Source of the DNA: Rhodoblastus acidophilus
GTDB lineage: Bacteria; Pseudomonadota; Alphaproteobacteria; Rhizobiales; Beijerinckiaceae
DNA: 64,000 nucleotides
Assembly (NCBI RefSeq): GCF_025961575.1
Contig: NZ_JAOQNX010000028.1
Span: forward strand, 1 to 64,000
Direction of reading: 5' to 3'
The notes beneath the pieces are model-generated. The model had not been told where the DNA came from, did not search any database, and was given only the letters and a program-made list of their open reading frames with translations. This document shows positions 1-8,418 of this stretch, in pieces. The translations under genes and the position numbers were made by a program. Within the stretch, counting starts at the first letter, position 1; each line of letters opens with the position of its first letter.

Positions 1-91
1 TGGGATTCCTCCCTCGCAATCACGAAGAAAGAATCGCATTGTTCAAGCCAGTTGGGAATCCCCCATTGAATCTGAAGCCGCCGAACGCGCT
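1..91. other. Non-coding edge downstream of the efflux operon
   Basis: No gene is visible here. An 8-bp inverted repeat (gggattcc at 2-9, ggaatccc at 55-62) with a 45-nt loop is present. It has no T-run, so it is not a convincing terminator. It may belong to a repeat that continues outside the window. Confidence 0.4.
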
Positions 92-496
92 CTAAGAAAC
101 CTGCGCCGCGCGGCGGATGGATTCGGCGCACAGGTCGGTGGCGTGGGTGGCGCGCCAAAAAGCGCGCGGTCCCGGTTCGGATTGCGGCGCAGGGGCGTGT
201 CGGGTGCAAAGCCCGGCCCTCCCCCACCATTGCAGCGGCTTGTCGCCGCGGTCGGTCGGGTCCAATCCGCCTTTGGGACTGCGCCAATAGCGGCACTCGG
301 CGCAGACCGCGAGATCGACCGCCGAGCCCTGGACCAGGAACTCCCCGCAGCCCTGGCCGCCATGCGTGGTCGGCCAATGCGCCACGCTGTCGGACACATA
401 AGCTGGCGTCGGCGCGTGGCGCTGGCAGGAGCCCTCGTTCGGCCGGGCCATTTTCCAGTAGACGCACGCCGCGCATTTTTCAGCCTCGCCGCTCAT
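92..496 (-). CDS. Cysteine-rich protein with two copies of a four-Cys module
   Basis: A 134-aa protein of unknown function. The ATG at 496 overlaps the stop of the outer membrane factor gene by 4 nt (ATGA), which suggests translational coupling and fixes the start. Cysteines sit at 8, 11, 24, 50 and again at 65, 68, 97, 123. Each half has CxxC followed by x-Y-W, then G-x-C-x-R-H-A-P-x-P, then W-x2-T-H-x4-C, with exactly 25 residues between the third and fourth Cys in both halves, so the gene is an internal duplication. No signal peptide or membrane segment is seen, so it is probably cytoplasmic. The pattern could bind Zn or an Fe-S cluster (loosely like HiPIP spacing); this is inference. It is the last gene of the leftward efflux operon. 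Confidence 0.8.
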   Translation of the reverse strand: MSGEAEKCAACVYWKMARPNEGSCQRHAPTPAYVSDSVAHWPTTHGGQGCGEFLVQGSAVDLAVCAECRYWRSPKGGLDPTDRGDKPLQWWGRAGLCTRHAPAPQSEPGPRAFWRATHATDLCAESIRRAAQVS

Positions 497-1983
497 TTCC
501 CCGCTTCCTCCCCCGCTTGCGCCGCCTCGCCGGGATCCTGTCCCTGCCAACCGAGAACGGCAATGTTCCGGTCCTCCTTCGGTTCCGGCGACGGCGCCTG
601 CCCGGTCCATCCCCCGCCGAGCGCGAGCGCGAGATTGGCGTATTCGCCGAGAAGCTGGGTCTGCACGGTCAGCTGCGCGCGCTGGGCGTCCAGCGCGGCG
701 GTCTGGGCGGTGATCAGGTCCAGCGACGACACGGCGCCGTCCTTGTAGAGGCTCATGGACATGTCGAGCGCGCGCTGGGCCGCCTGCGCGGCGGTCGCCA
801 GCGCCTTGTTCTGCTCGCCAAGCAGCTTGATCGCGGAACTCGCGTTCTCCACCTCCTGATAGGCGGCGAGCACCGAGGCCTTGTAGGCGGCGGCGGCGGC
901 GTTGAAATCGGCGCGCGCGATATCCAGGTCGGCCTGCCGCCGCCCGCCGTCGAACACCGGCGCAACCACGTTCGGCCCGTAGCTCCACAAGGAATTGTGG
1001 AAGTTCATCAGATCGAGATTGGTCGATTGCGTTCCGCCGGAGAGCGCAAGATAGAAGCGCGGCAGGAAGTCGGCCTTGGCGACGCCGATCCCCTGGTTGG
1101 CGGCGAACAGCAACCGCTCGTTCGCGGCGACATCGGGCCGGCGCAGCAGCAGCACGGCGGGCGCGACGCGCGGCGGACGAGGGAAGGCCGGCTGTTTCGG
1201 CTCCGGCTTGATCCTGAACAGGGACGGGGTTTCGCCGACAATGGCGCCGATGGCGTTCTCGAGCACCGACCGGGTCTGGGCGATCGAGGCGGCCAGCGCC
1301 TGCGCGGTGGCGAGCTGCACCTTGGCGCGCTCGACGTCGATCGGCGGCGCGATGTTCTGCTTCAGCCGCTCCTGCGTCAGCTTGAGCGCTTCGCCATAGA
1401 CGCCGATGGTGCGGGTGAGCAGATCATATTGGGCGTCGGCGCCGCGCAGCGCGATATAGGCGCGGGCGAGGCTCGCATGCAGCGAGATGCGGCTTGCGGC
1501 GAGCAGATCGTCATTGGCCTGGGCGCCGGCCTGGGCGGCCTTGACCTGGTCGCGCACCCGTCCCCAAAGGTCGATTTCCCAGGACAATTGGCCGAGCAAC
1601 TGGTTGGCGCCGTAATAGGTCGGCTGGTTCGCCGAGCGCAACGGCCGGTGCTGCGACTGCTTGTTGAAGCTGAGCGCCTCGTTCGATCCGACCTGCGGAT
1701 AGAAGGCGGAGGCGTTCAGATCGAGGATCGCCCGGGCGCGCTCGTAGCGCGCGAGCGCGATGGCGTAATCCGGATTGTCGGACTCGATGCGCGCTTCCAG
1801 CCGGTTGAGCTCGGCGCTGTGGAAGTCCCGCCACCAGCTTTCGCTCAACTGGCCCGCGCGGGCGGGGGTCGCCGTCTTGTACTTCGAGGGAACCGCGACG
1901 TCCGGCACATGATATTGCGGCGCGAAATCGCATGCGCCCAGCGCGAGGGGGGCGCAGAGCGCGAGAAGGCCGAGCCGCTTCAT
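493..1983 (-). CDS. RND efflux outer membrane lipoprotein, NodT/OprM family
   Basis: A 496-aa outer membrane factor of the TolC/OprM class, forming the exit duct of a tripartite pump. The N-terminus is a lipoprotein signal with lipobox LGAC (Cys17). The sequence then has the two long helical-repeat halves of the outer membrane efflux family, including the Y-H-V-P-D-V start of the mature protein and the conserved LLRRPDVAANERLL segment near residue 280. The length is normal for NodT-type factors. The start overlaps the adaptor gene by 4 nt (ATGA) and the stop overlaps the Cys-rich gene. It works with the adaptor and permease encoded just upstream. The substrate cannot be told from sequence. 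Confidence 0.93.
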   Translation of the reverse strand: MKRLGLLALCAPLALGACDFAPQYHVPDVAVPSKYKTATPARAGQLSESWWRDFHSAELNRLEARIESDNPDYAIALARYERARAILDLNASAFYPQVGSNEALSFNKQSQHRPLRSANQPTYYGANQLLGQLSWEIDLWGRVRDQVKAAQAGAQANDDLLAASRISLHASLARAYIALRGADAQYDLLTRTIGVYGEALKLTQERLKQNIAPPIDVERAKVQLATAQALAASIAQTRSVLENAIGAIVGETPSLFRIKPEPKQPAFPRPPRVAPAVLLLRRPDVAANERLLFAANQGIGVAKADFLPRFYLALSGGTQSTNLDLMNFHNSLWSYGPNVVAPVFDGGRRQADLDIARADFNAAAAAYKASVLAAYQEVENASSAIKLLGEQNKALATAAQAAQRALDMSMSLYKDGAVSSLDLITAQTAALDAQRAQLTVQTQLLGEYANLALALGGGWTGQAPSPEPKEDRNIAVLGWQGQDPGEAAQAGEEAGK

Positions 1984-3155
1984 TTCGCCGCGCTCGCGGC
2001 GGGGGCTGCGGCGGCGCCGATGCGGACCTCATCGCCCTCGGCGAGGGTTTCCGGCGGATTGTTGATGACCTGGTCCTCAAGCTTGAGCCCCGAGGCCACC
2101 AACACTTCCGCGCCAAAATCCTTGGCGATGGCCACCGGCTTGAACCGCACCCGATTGTCGGGACCGACCGTCGCCACCCGCATGCCGTGCTCATCGAAGG
2201 ACAAGGCGCTCGACACGATGCGCAGGGCGCTGGGGTCGGTGGGAATCTCGAAATGCACCGTCGCGAAGGAGCCGGGCAGAAGGGCGCTGTCCGGATTGGG
2301 CGTGTCCATCTCGACCAGCAGGCTGCCGGTCAGCGCGCCGATGGCGTTGGAGGTGGTGGCGATGGTCGTGCTGAACGTGCGGCCCGGCCATTGCGGCGTG
2401 GTGAAGGTCGCGTTCATGCCCGGCTTGAGCTGCGCGGAATAGACCTGCGGCACATTCACGTAGACGCGGACCTCGTGGATGTCGGCGACCTTGAACGTGG
2501 GCTCGCCGGTCTGGCTGGGCGCGACATAGGAGCCGATGTCGATATTGCGCGCCGTCACCACGCCCTCAAAGGGCGCGGTGATCTTGGCGAAGGCTTTTTG
2601 CGCCTTGAGCCGGTCGAGATTGGCCGCGGCCGCGCCGAGATCGGCCTGCCGCACCTGCTCGTCGCTCGCCTTCTCGTCGGCCGACTGTTTCGACACCGCC
2701 GAGGAATTGCGAAGCGCGGACCAGCGCTGCGACGTCACCTTGGCGAGCTCCAGCGCCGCCTTGGCCTTGGACAGCTTCTCGCGCGCTTCGGACAGGCGCT
2801 CGTCCAGTTCGGGCGTGTCGATCACCGCGAGAACGTCGTTCTTCTTCACCTCGGCGCCGATGTCCTTGGACCAGCTGGCGACATAGCCGGACACCTGCGC
2901 GTGGATCGACGCCTCGTACCAGGCCGCGATCCGGCCGGGCAGGCTCAGCGCCTGCGGCTTCAGGTCGATGTGCGGGTGGATGACCGAGACATAGGGAACG
3001 GCGCGGGCGCGCGTCCATGTCGAGAGCTCCGCCTGTTGCGCGCGCCGGTGCAACACGGACAGGCCGACATAGGCGCTCAGCGCCAGCACGACCAGAAGCA
3101 ACAGCCAACGGGCCCTCGAGCGGCGCTTCGGCGGAGCGGCGGTGTCTTCAACCAT
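1980..3155 (-). CDS. RND efflux periplasmic adaptor (HlyD/MFP family)
   Basis: A 391-aa membrane fusion protein that bridges permease and outer membrane factor in the periplasm. The chosen ATG (3155) begins MVEDTAAPPKRRSRARW, a short cytoplasmic tail followed by a single hydrophobic anchor at about 17-35; in-frame codons further upstream lie inside the permease gene. A split lipoyl/barrel-sandwich segment (PGRIAAWYEASIHAQVSGYV) is followed by a long alpha-hairpin (about 110-190), the second barrel half and a beta-barrel domain. The gene overlaps the permease stop by 8 nt and the NodT start by 4 nt. An Ala-rich tail ends the protein. Confidence 0.92.
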   Translation of the reverse strand: MVEDTAAPPKRRSRARWLLLLVVLALSAYVGLSVLHRRAQQAELSTWTRARAVPYVSVIHPHIDLKPQALSLPGRIAAWYEASIHAQVSGYVASWSKDIGAEVKKNDVLAVIDTPELDERLSEAREKLSKAKAALELAKVTSQRWSALRNSSAVSKQSADEKASDEQVRQADLGAAAANLDRLKAQKAFAKITAPFEGVVTARNIDIGSYVAPSQTGEPTFKVADIHEVRVYVNVPQVYSAQLKPGMNATFTTPQWPGRTFSTTIATTSNAIGALTGSLLVEMDTPNPDSALLPGSFATVHFEIPTDPSALRIVSSALSFDEHGMRVATVGPDNRVRFKPVAIAKDFGAEVLVASGLKLEDQVINNPPETLAEGDEVRIGAAAAPAASAAK

Positions 3156-6100
3156 GACGCGGCTCCGTCTCGATTTGCGGCGCCGCGTCGTCCGCACGCG
3201 ACTTGCGGGAATGAACCATGGAAAAGACCACAGGCACGAAGATGAGGGTGGCGATGGTGGCCAAAATAAGGCCACCGATCACGGCGCGCCCGAGCGGCGC
3301 ATTCTGTTCGGCGCTCAGCGCCATGGGCGCCATGCCGATGATCATGGCGAGCGCCGTCATCAGCACCGGACGGAAGCGTCCGACGCCCGCCTCCAAAGCG
3401 GCTTGGACGGCGGTGCTGCCCTCGGCCAGCTGGGCGCGGGCGAAGCTCACCACCAGAATGGAGTTTGCGGTCGCGACGCCCATGCACATGATCGCGCCGG
3501 TCAGGGCCGGCACCGACAGGGTGGTGTGGGTGGCGAACAGCATCCAGGCCACACCCGCCAGCGCGGCGGGCAGAGCGGTGACGATGACGAAGGGATCGAG
3601 CCAGGATTGGAAATTGACCACGATCAGCAGGTAGATCAACACGATCGCCAGCGCCAGGCCGGCATAGAGCTGGCTATAGGCGGAATTCATCGTGTCGGTC
3701 TGGCCGCGCAGAACGATCAGCGTGCCCCTCGGTTTTTCCGCGTTAAGTTCGGCGATGATTTTCCGGATGTCGGCGGAAACGGCGCCGAGGTCGCGGCCGT
3801 TGGTCGTCGCGTAAATGTCGATCACCGGCTGCACCGAATAATGGGAGACGACAGCGCTGCTGTTGGCGCGGCTGATGCTGGCGACGGCGCCGAGGATCTG
3901 CGAGGAATTCCCTTGCGAGGCCGGAATGCGCGCGAGATCGCTCAGGCCCTGCATCCAATATTGCGGCGTCTGCGCCACCACAGGATAGGACACGCCATTC
4001 TTCGGATTGAGCCAGAACACCGGATTGGTCTGGATCGAACCGGCGAGGCTGATCTGCAGCGAGGTCGCGACATCCTTTTCGGTGACCGCGAGCTGGTTGG
4101 CGTGGATGCGGTCGACGTTCACCTTGATGGTCGGCTGGTCCGCGGGCTGCTGGATGCGGGCGTCCGCAACCCCGGTGACCAAGGCGATGCGTTTCAACAA
4201 TTTGTTGGCGAGGATGCGGTTGCCGGCGGCGTTGCTGCCGACCACCTGCACGTCGATGGGCGCGGGCAAGCCGAAATTGAGGATCTGGGTGACGATGTCG
4301 GCGGGCAGGAAGGAGAAGGTCACGCTGGGAAACAGCTCCGGCAGCTTTTCGCGCAATTTCTCGACCAGCGCTTCGCTCTCCGTCTCCTTTTCGGGTTGCA
4401 GCGTGATCAGCACGTCCGCGTCCGCCGTTCCGATCGTGCCGGAATTGCCGTAGGCGACGTTGATGCCGCTGATCGGCATGCCGATATTGTCGACGATGGA
4501 GGCGACGGACTCCGGGCCGGCGACAGTGCGGATCGCCTCCTCGACCTGGCTCAGAAGCCGGCCGGTTTCCTCGATGCGCAGACCCGTCGGCCCGCGCACG
4601 TGCAGCTTGATCTGCGCGGTTTCCACCGTCGGAAAGAAATTCTGTCCGAGCAAGGGGACAAGCAGCAGCGACGCCAGGGAGAAGCCGACGAAGGACAGGA
4701 CGAAACGCCAGCGCAGCGCGATGGCGGCGGTGAGCGTCCGGGCGTACGCGTCGCGCAGCGCGCCGAAGACGCGCTCGAACCCGTGCTGGAACTTGCCGAA
4801 TATGGTGCGCGGCGGCGCGTCGGGGTCGTGGGCGTGGCCGCGAAGCAGATAGTTCGCCATGGTCGGCACCAGCGTGCGCGACAGCAGGTAGGAGCCGATC
4901 AGCGCGAACACCACCGCCTTGGCCATGGGCAGGAACAGATAGCCGGAGACGCCGCCGAGGCCGAACATGGGGACGAACACGATGCAGATGCACAACAGCG
5001 AGACCGTCGCGGGAATGACGATCTGGCGGGCGCCGTCCATGATCGCGACCTCGATCTCCTTCTTCTGCTCCAGCTGGTAATTGATGTTCTCGATGGTGAC
5101 GGTGGCGTCGTCGACGAGAATGCCGACCGCCAGCGCCAGACCGCCGAGCGTCATGACATTGATGTTTTCGCCGGTGGCGGCGAGCAGCGCCACGGAGGTC
5201 AGGATCGCCAGGGGAATCGAAACGATGATGATCAGGGTCGAGCGCCAGCTCCCCAGGAAGATCAGGATCATCATGCCGGTGAGGGCGGCGGCGAGGACGC
5301 CCTCGAAGATCACGGAATGCACCGCCGATTCGACGAAGGCGGACTGGTCGCCGACCAGCGCCAGCTTGACCTCGGGCGGGACGATCTCGCGCAAGCGCGG
5401 CATCAGAGTCTTGACGCCGTCGATCACGTCAATGGTGGAGGCCGAGCCCGCCTTGACGATGGTCATCAACACCGCATTCGAGCCGTCGACGCGCACCAGA
5501 TTGATCTGCGGCGGCGAGGAATCGTGGACATAGGCGACGTCGCCGATCCGCACCGTCGCGCCATTGACCGTCTTGATCGGCAGGTCGTTCAGCGCCTCGA
5601 CGCTCTCGGGCGAGCCATTGAGATTGACGACATATTCCTTGGAGCCGACCTTCTGGGTCCCGACCGGCGTGATGACGTCCTGCTGGCCGATCGCCGCGAC
5701 CACCTCGGCGGCCGTGATGTTGTAGGAGCGCATCTTGTCCTGATCGGCGTCGATCTGGACCTGCCGGACCTTGCCCCCATAAGGCGAGGGCACGGCGGCG
5801 CCGGCCACCGTGGCGAGCTGCGGCCGGATGAAGTTCTGGGCGTAATCGAAGATCTGCGACTGGGACATGGTGTCGCTCGACACCGCGATCTGGATGACCG
5901 GCACGCTCGAGGCGTTGAAACTCAGGACATAGGGCGGCGTGATGCCGGGCGGCAGCAGTTTCAGCACCGTCTGCGAAGCCGCCGAAATCTGCGCCAGCGC
6001 GGCATTGATGTTGACCGACGGCTGGAAGAAGATTTTGACCACGCCATAGCCGGACATCGATTGCGATTCGACATGCTCGATGTCGTTGACCACGGAGCTG

Positions 6101-6315
6101 ATGGCGCGCTCGTAGAAATAGACGACGCGGCCGGACATGTCTTCCGGCGGCAATCCATTGTAAGTCCAGACCACGGCGACCACGGGAATCCGGATCGCGG
6201 GGAAGATGTCCGTCGGGGTGCGCACCCAAGACATCACGCCAGCGATGACGATCAACATCGCCATCACCACGAAAGTATAGGGCCGGTTCAGCGCAATGCG
6301 AACGAGAGCGAGCAT
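3148..6315 (-). CDS. RND-family efflux permease
   Basis: A 1055-aa proton-driven inner membrane pump of the AcrB/HAE1-like superfamily. Twelve membrane segments and two large periplasmic loops fit the full family length. TM4 carries the paired acidic residues of the proton relay (GILVDDATVTIEN, Asp402-Asp403). In TM10 the position of the AcrB lysine (Lys940) is a threonine: the motif reads MGVATANS near residue 949. This is a substitution I associate with a particular RND subfamily, so proton coupling may differ. The gene lies 68 nt after the sensor kinase stop and overlaps the adaptor gene by 8 nt. Substrate unknown; a role in drug or metabolite export under the linked two-component system is inference. 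Confidence 0.94.
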   Translation of the reverse strand: MLALVRIALNRPYTFVVMAMLIVIAGVMSWVRTPTDIFPAIRIPVVAVVWTYNGLPPEDMSGRVVYFYERAISSVVNDIEHVESQSMSGYGVVKIFFQPSVNINAALAQISAASQTVLKLLPPGITPPYVLSFNASSVPVIQIAVSSDTMSQSQIFDYAQNFIRPQLATVAGAAVPSPYGGKVRQVQIDADQDKMRSYNITAAEVVAAIGQQDVITPVGTQKVGSKEYVVNLNGSPESVEALNDLPIKTVNGATVRIGDVAYVHDSSPPQINLVRVDGSNAVLMTIVKAGSASTIDVIDGVKTLMPRLREIVPPEVKLALVGDQSAFVESAVHSVIFEGVLAAALTGMMILIFLGSWRSTLIIIVSIPLAILTSVALLAATGENINVMTLGGLALAVGILVDDATVTIENINYQLEQKKEIEVAIMDGARQIVIPATVSLLCICIVFVPMFGLGGVSGYLFLPMAKAVVFALIGSYLLSRTLVPTMANYLLRGHAHDPDAPPRTIFGKFQHGFERVFGALRDAYARTLTAAIALRWRFVLSFVGFSLASLLLVPLLGQNFFPTVETAQIKLHVRGPTGLRIEETGRLLSQVEEAIRTVAGPESVASIVDNIGMPISGINVAYGNSGTIGTADADVLITLQPEKETESEALVEKLREKLPELFPSVTFSFLPADIVTQILNFGLPAPIDVQVVGSNAAGNRILANKLLKRIALVTGVADARIQQPADQPTIKVNVDRIHANQLAVTEKDVATSLQISLAGSIQTNPVFWLNPKNGVSYPVVAQTPQYWMQGLSDLARIPASQGNSSQILGAVASISRANSSAVVSHYSVQPVIDIYATTNGRDLGAVSADIRKIIAELNAEKPRGTLIVLRGQTDTMNSAYSQLYAGLALAIVLIYLLIVVNFQSWLDPFVIVTALPAALAGVAWMLFATHTTLSVPALTGAIMCMGVATANSILVVSFARAQLAEGSTAVQAALEAGVGRFRPVLMTALAMIIGMAPMALSAEQNAPLGRAVIGGLILATIATLIFVPVVFSMVHSRKSRADDAAPQIETEPRHG

Positions 6316-6383
6316 TTGACCTTTCGCGCGGCGATTCTGAGCGGGCGGACCTTAGTCGAGGCGGAGCCAGAGCCGCCACTAAA

Positions 6384-7739
6384 TTAAACTTTAAACTCCG
6401 TGGCCTGCGCCAGGATGAAGCGCGCGCCGGGCGCATTGTCCTCGATGTCCAAAACCCAGCCGTGCAAGCGCGCGATCGACTCGACAATGCTCAGGCCCAG
6501 GCCGGAGCCCTCCTCCTCGCCTTGCTTGAGGCGAACGAACCGGCGAAAAATGTCGCGCTTCTTCGCCACGGGCACGCCGCGGCCATTGTCGCTGACGGTG
6601 ATCTCCGCCCTGCCCCCCGATTCGCGCGCCGCGACGGTCACCTTCCCGCCGCGCGGGGTGAATTTCAAGGCGTTGTCGATCAGATTGGCCAAGGCCTCGC
6701 GCAAGAGGTCGGGGTCGGCGCGACGCACCAGCGGCGCGGGCGCTTCGACCAGCAAAGCCACGCCCTTGGCTGCGGCCAGCGGCGCGTAAAAATCGTGCAG
6801 CTCAAGGCAAAGCGCGGCGATGTCGGCGTCGCGGAACCCGGACAGGCGATGCTCCGCCTCGATGGCCGAGATTCGCTGCAGCGCCGCGATCGACTTCATG
6901 GCGCGATCGAGCTGCCGCAGCGCGGCCTGCACCGGCGGGCGCAGACGATCGTCCCTGGGCGCGTCCTTGAGCGCGTCCTCGAGCGTCGCTCTGACGTTGG
7001 CGACGGGTGCGCGCAGGTCGTGGGCGATGTTGTCGCCCACCGTCGCCATTTGCGCGAGCAGGCGCTCGATCTCGTCGAGCATGGCGTTGACCGAGACCAC
7101 CAGGTCGTCAAGTTCGCGGAACCCCGTGGCGACGGGCAAGCGGGCGCGCAGGTCGCCATTGACGATCACGCTGATGCTGCGGTCGACCGCGCGCAGCCGG
7201 GCGGCGGCGCGCCGGGCGGCGAAGAGCCCGAGCAGCAGCGCGCCCACGGCGAGGGGGACGATGCCGAAGGCCAGCGCCTTGAATAGAAACCCGCGCAGCG
7301 CGACGGCTTCGTCGAGGCTGCGCCCGAGCACGATCACCGATCCGTCGGAGCGCCGGCGCGCCACCAGAATGGTCGGGGTCGCTGGCGCCGCGGCGCTGGC
7401 CCGGAACTCGGCGAAATAGCGGACTTTTCCGTCCGCGGGAATGTCGGGTCGGGTGTCGAGATTGCCGAACGCCAGCGCCCCCGCGGGATCGTAGAGGGCG
7501 ACATATTGCAGCCGGCGAAAATCCCGGGTGAGGCGCAAGTCGAGCGACCGCCGCAAGCGCGCGTCGTCCGCGGCGGCCGCCTTCTCCGCCTCGTCGGCGA
7601 AGACATGGGTGAGTTCGGCGACCCAGGCGCGGGTCGCCGTTTCGTAGATCACCACGAAGACCAGGCTGCTGAGCAGGAAAATGGCGAAGGCGAAGGCGCC
7701 GGCGAAGCGCAGCGGGGTCGATTGCGCGAGGCTACGCAT
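6384..7739 (-). CDS. Two-component sensor histidine kinase
   Basis: A 451-aa membrane sensor. TM1 (about 13-32) and TM2 (about 155-174) flank a roughly 120-residue periplasmic domain of no recognised type, then a HAMP linker, a HisKA dimerisation domain with phospho-acceptor His240 (NIAHDLRAPVANVR), and an HATPase domain with N-box (NLIDNALKFTP), G1 (DNGRGVP) and G2 (GSGLGLSIVES) motifs. It overlaps the response regulator gene by 8 nt, so the two are a cognate pair. The RND permease gene starts 68 nt downstream, which makes the pump genes the obvious target or co-regulated partner. The signal is unknown. Confidence 0.94.
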   Translation of the reverse strand: MRSLAQSTPLRFAGAFAFAIFLLSSLVFVVIYETATRAWVAELTHVFADEAEKAAAADDARLRRSLDLRLTRDFRRLQYVALYDPAGALAFGNLDTRPDIPADGKVRYFAEFRASAAAPATPTILVARRRSDGSVIVLGRSLDEAVALRGFLFKALAFGIVPLAVGALLLGLFAARRAAARLRAVDRSISVIVNGDLRARLPVATGFRELDDLVVSVNAMLDEIERLLAQMATVGDNIAHDLRAPVANVRATLEDALKDAPRDDRLRPPVQAALRQLDRAMKSIAALQRISAIEAEHRLSGFRDADIAALCLELHDFYAPLAAAKGVALLVEAPAPLVRRADPDLLREALANLIDNALKFTPRGGKVTVAARESGGRAEITVSDNGRGVPVAKKRDIFRRFVRLKQGEEEGSGLGLSIVESIARLHGWVLDIEDNAPGARFILAQATEFKV

Positions 7740-8418
7740 GGTGATCGAGCCTGAACCCCTCGCCGCGCAGATTGACGATCAGACGCGATTCGCCGGGACC
7801 TTCGAGTTTCTGGCGCAGATTGCGGATATGGACGTCGACCACATTGGTGTTGGCCGGGAACTTGTAATTCCAGACCGTCTCCAGCAGCATCTGGCGCGTG
7901 ACCAGCTGGCCCGGGCGCAGCATGAAAAATTCGAGCAGTTGGAATTCGCGCGGCACAAGGGCGATCTCGCGCTGGTTGCGCCAAACTTTTCGCGCGATCC
8001 GATCCATGGCGAGAGCGCCCACGGCAAGCCGCGAAGCCCCGGAATCGGCGAAGCGCCGCACCAGCGCGTCGACCCGCGCGGAAAATTCCGACATGGCGAA
8101 AGGCTTGACCAGATAATCGTCGCCGCCCGCCCGCAGACCGGCGACGCGGTCGTCGACCGCGCTCATGCCGCTCATCATCAGGACCGGCGTCCGGTCGCCG
8201 CCGGCGCGAAGCCGCTGCACCAACTCAAGTCCGTCGGCGCCCTTGAGCTTGCGGTCCATCACCAGCAGCAGCGCCCGGCCTTCCCGCGCGGCGACCAGGG
8301 CTTCCGCGCCATCTTCCGAATGCACGACGCGATAGCGCTCGGCCAATTCGCGTTCAATCGCCAGAAACAGGTCGCTTTCGTCCTCGCAGACGTAAATCGC
8401 CCTTTCAGTCCCATTCAT
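7732..8418 (-). CDS. OmpR/PhoB-family response regulator
   Basis: A 228-aa DNA-binding response regulator. The receiver domain has the acidic pocket (CEDES, 11-15), phospho-acceptor Asp55 in LLVMDRKLKG, the switch Ser/Thr in LMMSGMS and Lys105 in YLVKPF. The C-terminal half is a winged helix ending with the typical VDVHIRNLRQKL and GEGFRL motifs. Its ATG overlaps the sulP stop by 4 nt (ATGA) and its stop overlaps the sensor kinase start by 8 nt, so all three genes are translationally coupled. It probably controls its own cluster; no operator could be assigned from sequence. Confidence 0.95.
   Translation of the reverse strand: MNGTERAIYVCEDESDLFLAIERELAERYRVVHSEDGAEALVAAREGRALLLVMDRKLKGADGLELVQRLRAGGDRTPVLMMSGMSAVDDRVAGLRAGGDDYLVKPFAMSEFSARVDALVRRFADSGASRLAVGALAMDRIARKVWRNQREIALVPREFQLLEFFMLRPGQLVTRQMLLETVWNYKFPANTNVVDVHIRNLRQKLEGPGESRLIVNLRGEGFRLDHHA

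Noticed and set aside
497-988. Long N-terminal extension of the Cys-rich protein
   Set aside because: The extension is out-of-frame antisense-like Arg-rich text inside the NodT gene. The ATGA overlap at 493-496 gives a clean start.
3142-6387. A 1081-codon open frame on the plus strand opposite the RND gene
   Set aside because: It is the mirror of the RND coding sequence in GC-rich DNA: Arg/Gly/Asp/His-rich, no domain, no ribosome site. The same applies to 517-2442, 20390-21853, 22005-23441, 24597-27098, 29333-31228, 32143-33852 and 36954-39962.
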